Assembly (NCBI RefSeq): GCF_002379585.1
Contig: NZ_DFUE01000067.1
Span: 1 to 17,726, forward strand
DNA length: 17,726 bases
Reading direction: 5' to 3'
DNA from: Pseudomonas sp. UBA4194
GTDB lineage: Bacteria > Pseudomonadota > Gammaproteobacteria > Pseudomonadales > Pseudomonadaceae
Notes under the pieces: generated by a model
Databases searched by the model: none
Told to the model about the DNA's origin: nothing
What the model saw: the letters and a program-made list of their open reading frames with translations, nothing else
Shown: positions 1 through 7,106 of the stretch, piece by piece
Position numbering within the stretch: position 1 is the first letter of the stretch
How the letters are laid out: every line of letters starts with the position of its first letter
Made by a program: the position numbers and the translations under genes

Positions 1-20
1 TGAAGCCGCGAAGAGGCCAG
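1..20. repeat. REP fragment at window edge
   Basis: AAGCCGCGAAGAGGCC at 3-18 is the reverse complement of the REP arm at 1883-1898. The element continues beyond the window, so its extent is unknown. Confidence 0.45.
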
Positions 21-34
21 CAAGCCCCCGACAT

Positions 35-904
35 TCAGCCGTGGTGTAGCTGCTCCTTGATCAATTGAACAAAGGCATCCCTGGCGCGGTGCACCCCGGA
101 CTTTCGATTGGAGATGAAGTAGTTCTGCACCGGCGCCAGCCCGTCCAATGCATGGGCTCTGATATTTCCAATGCCTTTGAATTGCTCGAACACCCCTGCC
201 GGGACTAGAGACATCCCTGCCCCGGCGGCAACACAACCGAGAATGGTGCCGTAACTGGCTATATCGGTAATAGGCGCCGATACAGCGTTCTGGTGCATCC
301 AATGCTCGAGTGCTTGTCGGTAGGGGCATCCCGCGGGCCACATGAACCAGGTCTGGCCCTGCGTAACGGCCGGCCCGGTGCTGCTTTCAGCCGCCGCGCT
401 AGCAATCACCACCAGCGCCTCCTGGTATATCTCCATGCACTCCAGATCTGCCTGCTCTGCCCGGCAAGCGATGATGGCTCCATCGAGGCGGTGATCGACC
501 ACCTGGGTGACCAGTTCGGGCCATGTTCCCGTACTAAGCTGCATTCGCACCGCAGGACAACCGGCGTTGTACTTCGATAGCAGCGCGGGCAGTCGGCCCG
601 TCGCCGATGACTCGATGGCCCCCAGCTTCAGCACCCCGGAGGGGGGTGAATCGGGCTGCAACGCGCGTCGCGCTTCATCGCACATTGCCAGAATGTCATT
701 GGCGTAACCCAGAAAGATCGCCCCGGAAGCGCTGATGACCAGCCCCCTGCCCGTTCGGATGAACAGCTCTACCTCAAGTTCCGACTCCAGAAGCTTGATG
801 CGATTTGTAATATTCGAAGGCACGCAGTGCAGCAACTCAGAAGCGCGGGCGATACTGCCCTGCTCTGCAACAACTTTAAACATCTTTATTTGAGATAGTT
901 CCAT
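35..904 (-). CDS. LysR-family transcriptional regulator, PtrR/YneJ-like
   Basis: DNA-binding regulator of the LysR family, about 289 residues with the start chosen here. Residues 1-60 form the winged helix-turn-helix, with the usual pattern of a phenylalanine-rich first helix, a GSIARASELL segment and a recognition helix around PSNITNRIKLLE. The rest is the periplasmic-binding-protein-like effector domain, beginning near GVLKLGAIESS. From memory it resembles E. coli PtrR/YneJ (GALEST, LARYN and the CSYR-type segment), but the effector cannot be read from sequence. In-frame ATGs also exist at 937 and 919. I prefer 904 because the protein then starts as LysR proteins normally do (MELSQIKMF). 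A possible -10 (TATAAC, minus strand 945-940) with TTGCTG 18 bases upstream would also start transcription inside the 937 ATG. It is divergent from the TSUP transporter gene, which is its most likely target. Confidence 0.88.
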   Translation of the reverse strand: MELSQIKMFKVVAEQGSIARASELLHCVPSNITNRIKLLESELEVELFIRTGRGLVISASGAIFLGYANDILAMCDEARRALQPDSPPSGVLKLGAIESSATGRLPALLSKYNAGCPAVRMQLSTGTWPELVTQVVDHRLDGAIIACRAEQADLECMEIYQEALVVIASAAAESSTGPAVTQGQTWFMWPAGCPYRQALEHWMHQNAVSAPITDIASYGTILGCVAAGAGMSLVPAGVFEQFKGIGNIRAHALDGLAPVQNYFISNRKSGVHRARDAFVQLIKEQLHHG

Positions 905-949
905 TACCGAAAGACTCATCCAAACTGAATTCACCATTCGTTATAAATC

Positions 950-971
950 ACTTGTTCACAGCCCAGCAAGT
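950..971. promoter_or_regulatory. Candidate LysR-type operator in the divergent promoter region
   Basis: ACTTG and CAAGT form an inverted repeat separated by 12 bases, extendable to 6 of 7 matching positions per arm. It lies midway between the LysR gene and the transporter gene, where LysR regulators usually bind to control both themselves and the divergent gene. The dyad and its position are visible; that it is the binding site is inferred. Confidence 0.4.
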
Positions 972-1025
972 CACTAGTTTCCACGTTACCCCCCAACCCA
1001 AGATGTACATGGATGCAAACCGCTC

Positions 1026-1793
1026 ATGCACTTTGATCAAAGCCTTGTGATCCTGGGTATCTTCGCTTTTTGTGGTGGCCTCATCGATGCGGCGGTCGGC
1101 GGTGGTGGTTTGATACAGGTACCTGCCTTATTGCACGCTTTGCCACAACACAGCCTCCCGACCGTACTGGGCACGAACAAACTCGCGGTTCTAGCGGGCA
1201 ACCTGTTTTCCCTGCTCGGCTATATGAAAAAAGTCCATATCGCCTGGAAGCTTGTCATTCCGACGATGTTGTCAGCCTTCCTGTTCGCTTTCATCGGGGC
1301 ATTGTCTACTTCGCTGATTCCGAAGGCGTCGATGGAATATGGCGTGTTCATCGCTTTGATAGTGATGGCGGTGTACACCTTTGCCAAGAAAGATCTTGGT
1401 AGAACGCACACCTTTGTTCAATGCCGCTTCAAAGAAGTTATGGTCGGTCTATTCATTGGAGGGCTGATCGGGTTCTACGACGGTCTCTTCGGGCCCGGCA
1501 GCGGTAGCCTGCTGATTTTTGCCTTCGTCAGATACTTTGGTTTCGATTTTCTCAATGCATCTGCGTCCGCAAAGCTGGTCAATCTTGGAACATTCTGCGC
1601 TGCGTTGTTGTTCTTTGTCCCAGCGGGCCATGTGTTGTGGGCCGTGGGTAGCGTGGTGGCGGCCTGCAATATCGCGGGTTCTGTCACGGGCGTATGCCTC
1701 GCACTGCGTTATGGCAGCGGTTTCATTCGCCTGTTCTTCCTGGTGCTGCTGGTGTTTTTGATAGGTCGGATGGGGTTCACGATTTTGTTTTAG
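1026..1793 (+). CDS. TSUP (TauE/SafE, YfcA-type) inner-membrane transporter
   Basis: A 255-residue, very hydrophobic protein of about eight predicted membrane segments, the usual size for the TSUP family of small-anion (sulfite, sulfonate or organic acid) permeases. The two internal family repeats are plain: GGLIDAAVGGGGLIQVPALL near residues 16-35, and GFYDGLFGPGSGS near residues 149-161. A TNKLA motif follows the first repeat and a SAKLVN motif the second. These match the YfcA branch from memory. The substrate is unknown. No strong ribosome binding site precedes the ATG, and no better in-frame start was found. The gene lies divergent to the LysR regulator and is probably controlled by it. 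No U-tailed terminator is visible after the stop. Confidence 0.88.
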   Translation: MHFDQSLVILGIFAFCGGLIDAAVGGGGLIQVPALLHALPQHSLPTVLGTNKLAVLAGNLFSLLGYMKKVHIAWKLVIPTMLSAFLFAFIGALSTSLIPKASMEYGVFIALIVMAVYTFAKKDLGRTHTFVQCRFKEVMVGLFIGGLIGFYDGLFGPGSGSLLIFAFVRYFGFDFLNASASAKLVNLGTFCAALLFFVPAGHVLWAVGSVVAACNIAGSVTGVCLALRYGSGFIRLFFLVLLVFLIGRMGFTILF

Positions 1794-1881
1794 CGTTCGC
1801 TGTCTTGGATGTGTGGCCGGTGGCGATGCCGAGAAGGCGCCCGCCCAGGCAGCGCACATCTTAAGCGAGGCGGTGTCCGTT

Positions 1882-1915
1882 CCGGCCTCTTCGCGGCTTT
1901 ACGTCGCTCCTACGA
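1882..1915 (-). repeat. REP-like palindromic element (degenerate)
   Basis: The segment CCGGCCTCTTCGCGG followed by CGCTCCTACGAG matches the reverse orientation of the REP units found at 8748-8927, with a degraded central palindrome. Its first part (GCCTCTTCGCGGCTT) is the exact reverse complement of bases 3-17 at the window edge. The LysR-transporter pair is therefore bracketed by related REP fragments. Confidence 0.6.
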
Positions 1916-1952
1916 GCGGTGAGATCCGCGCTCCAGGATGATGCATGCCGGC

Positions 1953-1967
1953 GCACCGCATCGGTCG
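1953..1967 (+). promoter_or_regulatory. Candidate NtrC enhancer site upstream of urtA
   Basis: GCACCGCATCGGTCG matches the NtrC consensus GCACC-N5-GGTGC at 8 of 10 specified positions. It is centred about 107 bases before the expected sigma-54 transcription start, a normal enhancer distance. A single imperfect site is weak evidence alone; the downstream promoter gives it weight. Confidence 0.45.
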
Positions 1968-2040
1968 GTGGGCACTAAAAGCGGGCGTTGTTGGCAGGCG
2001 CGCTGGCGCCGGTCCCTCGTCTTGCGGCTTGGCTTCATCT

Positions 2041-2056
2041 CGGCACACCCCTTGCA
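2041..2056 (+). promoter_or_regulatory. Sigma-54 (RpoN) promoter of the urt operon
   Basis: CGGCACACCCCTTGCA matches the sigma-54 consensus TGGCACG-N4-TTGC with exact spacing. The -24 GG is at 2042-2043 and the -12 GC at 2054-2055, ten bases apart; only the first T and the G after CAC differ. Transcription would begin near 2067, leaving a leader of about 50 bases before the urtA ATG. Sigma-54 promoters need an activator, and for urea uptake NtrC is the obvious candidate. Confidence 0.75.
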
Positions 2057-2119
2057 ATACTCCTGCGAGAAGTCCCCATCTGCCTCACTAAAAAAACATT
2101 CGTACATGGAGATTGCACA

Positions 2120-3385
2120 ATGAAGCGTCGCAGCTTGATCAAGGCGTTTACCCTTTCCGCATCGATTGCCGCCATGGGCCTGTCCTGGACGATCCAGGCT
2201 GCTGAAACCATCAAGGTCGGCATTCTGCACTCGCTGTCGGGAACCATGGCGATCTCGGAGACTTCCCTCAAAGACATGGCGTTGATGACCATCGACGAAA
2301 TCAACGCCAAGGGCGGCGTCAACGGCAAGATGCTTGAACCTGTGGTCGTCGACCCAGCGTCCAACTGGCCCCTGTTCGCCGAGAAGGCGCGCCAGTTGCT
2401 GACCCAGGACAAGGTTGCCGTGGTGTTCGGCTGCTGGACGTCGGTCTCGCGCAAATCGGTGCTGCCGGTGTTCGAAGAACTCAACGGCCTGTTGTTCTAC
2501 CCCGTGCAGTACGAAGGCGAAGAGATGTCGCCCAACGTCTTCTACACCGGCGCGGCACCCAACCAGCAGGCTATCCCGGCCGTCGAATACCTGATGAGCG
2601 ACGACGGCGGCGCGGCCAAGCGTTACTTCCTGCTGGGCACCGACTACGTCTACCCACGTACCACCAACAAGATTCTGCGCGCGTTCCTGCACTCCAAAGG
2701 CGTGGCCGACAAGGACATCGAAGAGGTCTACACCCCGTTCGGGCATTCGGACTACCAGACCATCGTTTCCAACATCAAGAAATTCTCCGCCGGTGGCAAG
2801 ACCGCGGTCATCTCCACCGTCAACGGTGACTCCAACGTGCCGTTCTACAAGGAACTGGCCAACCAGGGCCTGAAGGCTACCGATGTGCCGGTAGTGGCGT
2901 TCTCGGTGGGCGAAGAAGAGCTGCGCGGCATCGACACCAAACCGTTGGTGGGCAACCTGGCCGCCTGGAACTACTTCGAATCGGTCGAGAACAAGGAAAA
3001 CACCCAGTTCGTGGCTGACTGGAAAGCCTACGCCAAGAAGAAAAACCTGCCGAACGCCGACACCGTGGTCACCAACGACCCGATGGAAGCCACCTACGTG
3101 GGCATCAACATGTGGGCCCAGGCGGCCAACAAGGCCAAGTCCACCGATGTCGACAAGGTCCGCGAAGCCATGGGCGGCCAGACCTTCGCCGCGCCGTCGG
3201 GTTACACCCTGACCATGGACAAGACCAACCACCACCTGCACAAGCCGGTGATGATTGGCGAGATCGAAGACAACGGCCAGTTCAACGTGGTCTGGCAGAC
3301 CAAGGAGCCGATCCGCGCCCAGCCTTGGAGCCCGTTCATTCCGGGTAACGACAAGAAGCCGGATTACGCGGTGAAGAGCAACTGA
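2120..3385 (+). CDS. urtA: Urea ABC transporter substrate-binding protein UrtA
   Basis: Periplasmic urea-binding subunit, 421 residues, normal length for the family. The N-terminus carries KRRSLIK followed by a hydrophobic stretch and a likely cleavage site after IQA near residue 31. The paired arginines with downstream LIK suggest export by the Tat pathway. The mature protein begins AETIKVGILHSLSGTMAISE, typical of the UrtA/FmdD branch of branched-chain amino-acid binding proteins. Further hallmarks are the FGCWTSVSRKSVLPVFEE and LLFYPVQYEGEE segments. The ATG at 2120 is preceded by GGAGA with 7 bases of spacing; upstream in-frame codons would bury the signal peptide behind 44 residues. It is the first gene after the sigma-54 promoter and is followed by hairpins that may keep its message in excess over urtBCDE, as is common for binding-protein genes. 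Confidence 0.96.
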   Translation: MKRRSLIKAFTLSASIAAMGLSWTIQAAETIKVGILHSLSGTMAISETSLKDMALMTIDEINAKGGVNGKMLEPVVVDPASNWPLFAEKARQLLTQDKVAVVFGCWTSVSRKSVLPVFEELNGLLFYPVQYEGEEMSPNVFYTGAAPNQQAIPAVEYLMSDDGGAAKRYFLLGTDYVYPRTTNKILRAFLHSKGVADKDIEEVYTPFGHSDYQTIVSNIKKFSAGGKTAVISTVNGDSNVPFYKELANQGLKATDVPVVAFSVGEEELRGIDTKPLVGNLAAWNYFESVENKENTQFVADWKAYAKKKNLPNADTVVTNDPMEATYVGINMWAQAANKAKSTDVDKVREAMGGQTFAAPSGYTLTMDKTNHHLHKPVMIGEIEDNGQFNVVWQTKEPIRAQPWSPFIPGNDKKPDYAVKSN

Positions 3386-3405
3386 TCCAATAAGCCTCGG
3401 GGGCC

Positions 3406-3422
3406 CAGCGGGATTGCCTGCT
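3406..3422 (+). other. Small hairpin after urtA
   Basis: CAGCGGG and CCTGCTG can pair as a 7-base stem with one G-U pair and a four-base loop, 20 bases past the urtA stop. No U-run follows. It could be an RNA-stabilising or attenuating structure rather than a full terminator. Confidence 0.35.
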
Positions 3423-3442
3423 GAGCCTCTCTGGCAGTGTGT

Positions 3443-3482
3443 CGGCCTCGCCCCCATCGCGGGTACAACCCGCTCCCGCAGA
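3443..3482 (-). repeat. REP element between urtA and urtB
   Basis: Reverse-orientation REP unit: CGGCCTCGCC, then the palindrome GCGGGTACAACCCGC (3459-3473), then TCCCGCAG. Such elements inside operons often protect upstream mRNA from 3' decay, which would fit high expression of the binding protein. The element is visible; the role is inferred. Confidence 0.7.
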
Positions 3483-3529
3483 GGGCTCTGCCCCGCAGGC
3501 TCCACCGCTGCCCTTTTCAGGACGTAGCC

Positions 3530-5095
3530 ATGTCCCTCTATAGATTTCTTCTCGCTGCTGTCCTCGCGTGGCCGTTTTTGGCCAGCGCCAACGACGCCAG
3601 CGATTTCACCGCCGCGTCCTCCTCCGATCAGGTCCGCCTGCTGGAGACCTGGGCTGCGCAACCCAACCCCGCGCGCCTCGAGTTGCTGACGGCCTTGCAG
3701 GAAGGACGCGTGGCCGCCGATGCCGACAAGAAGCCGTTCATCGAGACCAACGCGCAGATGGTGGCCGCCGATGGCACCGCTGCAGCCGTCGAACCGGTGC
3801 GCAAGCTGCGCTTGAACAACCGCTTGCGTGGCCTGGTGGAAACCGCCCTGGCCAGCCACCAACTGCTGAGCAACGACGTACAGGTGCGTCTGGCAGCGGC
3901 GCGGCAACTGCAACGCTCGGCGCAACCTAATCAGTTGGCCCTGCTCGACCACCAGACCGCTGGCGAACAGGACGAAACGGTGAAAACCGCCCTGACCCTG
4001 GCGCTGGCCAACCTGCAATTGGTCGACCCCAACCCGGCGGTACGCCTGGCCGCTGTGCGTCTGCTGGGCGAAACCGGCGAGCCATTGGCCCGCACCCGTC
4101 TGGAAAATCTGCTGGACCCGGCCGTCGAAACCGATACCGGTGTACGCACCGCCGCCGAGACCAGCCTGGTGCAGGTCAAACGCAAGCTGATGATCGGCGA
4201 CATACTGGGCCAGGCCTTCAGCGGCATGTCCCTGGGTTCGATCCTGTTGCTGGCGGCACTTGGGCTGGCGATCACCTTCGGTTTGCTGGGGGTGATCAAC
4301 ATGGCCCACGGCGAGATGCTCATGCTCGGCGCCTACTCCACCTATGTGGTGCAGATGCTGATCCAGCGCATCGCCCCTGGCGCCATCGAGTACTACCCAC
4401 TCATCGCCCTGCCGGTGGCGTTCTTCGTCACCGCTGGGGTCGGCATGATTCTGGAGCGCACGGTCATTCGCCACCTGTACGGCCGCCCGCTGGAAACCCT
4501 GCTGGCGACCTGGGGCATCAGCCTGATGCTGATCCAGGCCATCCGCCTGATCTTCGGTGCGCAAAACGTCGAAGTGGCCAACCCGGCCTGGCTGTCGGGC
4601 GGCTGGCAGGTGTTGCCCAACCTGGTGCTGCCGTACAACCGCATCGTGATCATTGCCTTCGCGCTGTTCGTGGTAGTGCTGACCTGGCTGCTGCTGAACA
4701 AGACCCGCCTGGGCCTGAACGTGCGCGCGGTAACCCAGAACCGCAACATGGCCGCCTGCTGCGGCGTGCCTACCGGGCGCGTGGACATGCTCGCCTTCGG
4801 CCTGGGTTCGGGCATCGCCGGCCTGGGCGGTGTGGCGCTGAGCCAGATCGGCAACGTCGGTCCCGACCTCGGCCAGAGCTACATCATCGACTCGTTCCTG
4901 GTGGTGGTGCTTGGCGGCGTCGGTCAGTTGGCCGGTAGCGTCTCGGCCGCATTCGGCCTGGGCATCGCCAACAAGATTCTCGAGCCGCAGATCGGTGCGG
5001 TACTGGGCAAGATCCTCATCCTCGCGCTGATCATTCTGTTCATCCAGAAACGTCCGCAAGGCCTCTTCGCACTGAAAGGACGGGTGATCGACTGA
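3530..5095 (+). CDS. urtB: Urea ABC transporter permease UrtB
   Basis: Inner-membrane permease subunit of the urea transporter, 521 residues. Residues 1-20 are a signal peptide (hydrophobic, ending ASAND). Residues of about 25-220 form an exported helical region rich in repeated leucine/alanine helices such as VRLAAARQLQRS and VRLAAVRLLGETGEP, which look like HEAT-type repeats. Membrane segments begin near residue 221 with MIGDILGQAF, and the branched-chain-permease signature GVINMAHGEMLMLGAYS follows. The cytoplasmic coupling loop, where the ATPase docks, is around residues 395-425 (LNVRAVTQNRNMAA). The length with the N-terminal extension is normal for UrtB. I start at 3530 rather than further upstream because this gives the signal peptide. 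Its stop overlaps the urtC start (TGATG), implying translational coupling. Confidence 0.95.
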   Translation: MSLYRFLLAAVLAWPFLASANDASDFTAASSSDQVRLLETWAAQPNPARLELLTALQEGRVAADADKKPFIETNAQMVAADGTAAAVEPVRKLRLNNRLRGLVETALASHQLLSNDVQVRLAAARQLQRSAQPNQLALLDHQTAGEQDETVKTALTLALANLQLVDPNPAVRLAAVRLLGETGEPLARTRLENLLDPAVETDTGVRTAAETSLVQVKRKLMIGDILGQAFSGMSLGSILLLAALGLAITFGLLGVINMAHGEMLMLGAYSTYVVQMLIQRIAPGAIEYYPLIALPVAFFVTAGVGMILERTVIRHLYGRPLETLLATWGISLMLIQAIRLIFGAQNVEVANPAWLSGGWQVLPNLVLPYNRIVIIAFALFVVVLTWLLLNKTRLGLNVRAVTQNRNMAACCGVPTGRVDMLAFGLGSGIAGLGGVALSQIGNVGPDLGQSYIIDSFLVVVLGGVGQLAGSVSAAFGLGIANKILEPQIGAVLGKILILALIILFIQKRPQGLFALKGRVID

Positions 5096-6174
5096 TGAAC
5101 CAGCCCCTGATGCTGACCGCCGCGCAGAAAGCCGGCCCCAAAGTGACCCTGGCCGTCGGCGCGGTGGTCCTGTTGATCCTGCTTGCCCTGCCGCTGCTCT
5201 CGCTGCTGCCGGAAACCAGCAGCCTGCAAGTCTCCGCCTACACCCTGACCCTGGTGGGCAAGATCCTTTGCTACGCCATCGTTGCGCTGGCCCTGGACCT
5301 GGTGTGGGGCTATGCCGGCCTGCTGTCCCTGGGCCATGGGCTGTTCTTTGCCCTGGGCGGCTATGCCATGGGCATGTACCTGATGCGCGAAGCGGCGGGC
5401 GACGGCCTGCCGGCGTTCATGACCTTCCTCTCGTGGACCGAGCTGCCGTGGTTCTGGGTCGGCACCGAACACTTCCTCTGGGCCATGTGCCTGGTGGTAT
5501 TGGCGCCCGGCCTGCTGGCGCTGGTGTTCGGTTTCTTCGCCTTCCGCTCGCGGATCAAGGGCGTGTACTTCTCGATCATGACCCAGGCCCTGACCTTCGC
5601 CGGCATGCTGCTGTTCTTTCGCAACGAGACGGGCTTTGGCGGTAACAACGGCTTCACCAACTTTCGCAGCATCCTGGGTTTCAGCATCACTTCCCAAGGC
5701 ACGCGCGCGGTGTTGTTCCTGCTCACCGTGGCGCTGCTGGTACTGAGCCTGTACCTGGGCTGGCGTCTGGCCCGCAGCAAGTTCGGCAGGGTGCTGACGG
5801 CGCTGCGCGACGCGGAAAACCGCTTGATGTTCTGCGGCTACGATCCACGCGGCTTCAAGTTGTTCGTGTGGGTCTTGAGCGCAGTCCTGTGCGGGCTGGC
5901 CGGGGCGTTGTACGTGCCGCAGGTGGGCATCATCAACCCCAGTGAAATGTCGCCGACCAACTCCATCGAAGCGGCTGTGTGGGTGGCCCTGGGCGGACGC
6001 GGCACGCTGATCGGTCCGCTGCTGGGGGCCGGCATCGTCAACGGCATGAAGAGCTGGTTCACCGTGGCCTTCCCCGAGTATTGGCTGTTCTTCCTCGGCG
6101 CGTTGTTCATCATCGTGACCCTGTACCTGCCCAAGGGCGTGATCGGCCTGATGAAGAAAAGGAGCGAGCAATGA
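5095..6174 (+). CDS. urtC: Urea ABC transporter permease UrtC
   Basis: Second membrane subunit of the urea transporter, 359 residues, LivM-like. It forms the channel with UrtB. Features include a first membrane helix around residues 20-40, the segment LDLVWGYAGLLSLGHGLFFALGG common to this permease family, and a cytoplasmic coupling loop near residues 230-260 (GRVLTALRDAENRLMFCGYD). The C-terminal helix ends with LYLPKGVIGLMKKR, typical for the family. The ATG shares its A with the urtB stop codon, and the stop overlaps the urtD ATG by four bases (ATGA), so urtB, urtC and urtD are very likely translated together. Confidence 0.95.
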   Translation: MNQPLMLTAAQKAGPKVTLAVGAVVLLILLALPLLSLLPETSSLQVSAYTLTLVGKILCYAIVALALDLVWGYAGLLSLGHGLFFALGGYAMGMYLMREAAGDGLPAFMTFLSWTELPWFWVGTEHFLWAMCLVVLAPGLLALVFGFFAFRSRIKGVYFSIMTQALTFAGMLLFFRNETGFGGNNGFTNFRSILGFSITSQGTRAVLFLLTVALLVLSLYLGWRLARSKFGRVLTALRDAENRLMFCGYDPRGFKLFVWVLSAVLCGLAGALYVPQVGIINPSEMSPTNSIEAAVWVALGGRGTLIGPLLGAGIVNGMKSWFTVAFPEYWLFFLGALFIIVTLYLPKGVIGLMKKRSEQ

Positions 6175-7031
6175 GAATCACCGCCACCCCTGAATTCATG
6201 CTCGAGCCCATCCTGGAACCCAACAGCGACGCCGGCACCAGCCGCGACGCGATCGGTCTGGGCCAGGCCAGCGGGCCGGGCCTGAACACCCGTCACGGTA
6301 CCATTCTGACCCTGGAAGACATCAGCGTCAGCTTCGATGGCTTCAAGGCGCTGAACGACCTGAACCTGTACATCGGCGTCGGTGAGCTGCGTTGCATCAT
6401 CGGCCCCAATGGTGCCGGCAAGACCACCTTGATGGACGTGATCACCGGCAAGACCCGACCCACCACCGGCAAGGCCTGGTTCGGCGAAACCCTGGACCTG
6501 ACCCACATGAGCGAAGTGCAGATCGCTCAGGCCGGCATCGGTCGCAAGTTCCAGAAGCCGACGGTGTTCGAAGCGCTGAGCGTGTTCGAGAACCTCGAAC
6601 TGGCGCAAAAAACCGACAAGTCGGTGTGGGCCAGCCTGCGTGCGCGGCTCAGCGGCGAGCAGCACGATCGCATTGCCCAGGTGCTGGAGACCATTCGCCT
6701 GACGGCCTCGGTCAATCGTCCGGCCGGCTTGTTGTCCCACGGGCAGAAGCAGTTTCTGGAAATCGGCATGTTGCTGGTACAGGACCCCCAGTTGCTGCTG
6801 CTCGATGAGCCGGTGGCGGGCATGACCGATGCCGAGACCGAGTTCACCGCCGAGCTGTTCAAGACCTTGGCCGGCAAGCACTCGCTGATGGTAGTGGAGC
6901 ACGACATGGGCTTTGTCGGCTCGATTGCCGACCATGTGACGGTGCTGCACCAGGGCAGCGTTCTGGCCGAGGGTTCGCTGGAAGACGTGCAGGCCGATGA
7001 ACGTGTGATCGAGGTTTATCTGGGACGCTAG
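6171..7031 (+). CDS. urtD: Urea ABC transporter ATP-binding protein UrtD
   Basis: One of two cytoplasmic ATPases powering urea uptake, 286 residues. It has an N-terminal extension of about 45 residues before the ABC domain. Walker A is GPNGAGKT at residues 78-85, the signature is LSHGQ at 188-192, Walker B is LLLLDEP ending at 214, and the switch histidine lies in VVEHDMGF. The signature has histidine in place of the first glycine of LSGGQ, which I recall as usual for UrtD. The ATG at 6171 has AAAAGGAG six bases upstream and overlaps the urtC stop. The frame stays open upstream to 5979, but that part lies inside urtC. A REP element separates it from urtE. Confidence 0.95.
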   Translation: MRITATPEFMLEPILEPNSDAGTSRDAIGLGQASGPGLNTRHGTILTLEDISVSFDGFKALNDLNLYIGVGELRCIIGPNGAGKTTLMDVITGKTRPTTGKAWFGETLDLTHMSEVQIAQAGIGRKFQKPTVFEALSVFENLELAQKTDKSVWASLRARLSGEQHDRIAQVLETIRLTASVNRPAGLLSHGQKQFLEIGMLLVQDPQLLLLDEPVAGMTDAETEFTAELFKTLAGKHSLMVVEHDMGFVGSIADHVTVLHQGSVLAEGSLEDVQADERVIEVYLGR

Positions 7032-7040
7032 CCCCTCGGG

Positions 7041-7074
7041 CCTGCAGGAACGGGGTCTACCCGCGATGAGGCCC
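7041..7074 (+). repeat. REP element between urtD and urtE (degenerate)
   Basis: CCTGCAGGAACGGGGTC followed by TACCCGCGATGAGGCC aligns base for base, with a few changes, to the REP units at 8748-8927, in the same orientation. It sits 10 bases past the urtD stop and accounts for most of this gap. Confidence 0.65.
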
Positions 7075-7106
7075 ACCCGGACACCGCAAGAACAAGGATC
7101 AACCCC

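Larger units (their letters stand above)
1794..2119. other. Intergenic region upstream of urtA (326 bases)
   Basis: This gap carries no convincing gene. It holds a REP-like element (1882-1915), a possible NtrC site (1953-1967), a sigma-54 promoter (2041-2056) and the urtA ribosome binding site GGAGA (2108-2112). An open frame running into urtA from 1988 overlaps the promoter and lacks a Shine-Dalgarno sequence, so it is treated as leader DNA. Confidence 0.7.

Noticed and set aside
1988..2119. N-terminal extension of urtA by 44 codons
   Set aside because: It would cover the sigma-54 promoter and bury the signal peptide; GGAGA supports the ATG at 2120.
1910..5059. Antisense open frame of 1049 codons opposite urtA and urtB
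   Set aside because: It is rich in Gln, His, Gly and Arg with no recognisable domain, the usual look of a high-GC shadow frame, and lies opposite two certain genes.
4924..6171. Antisense open frame of 415 codons opposite urtB and urtC
   Set aside because: Same Gln/His/Gly-rich composition and opposite well-identified permease genes.
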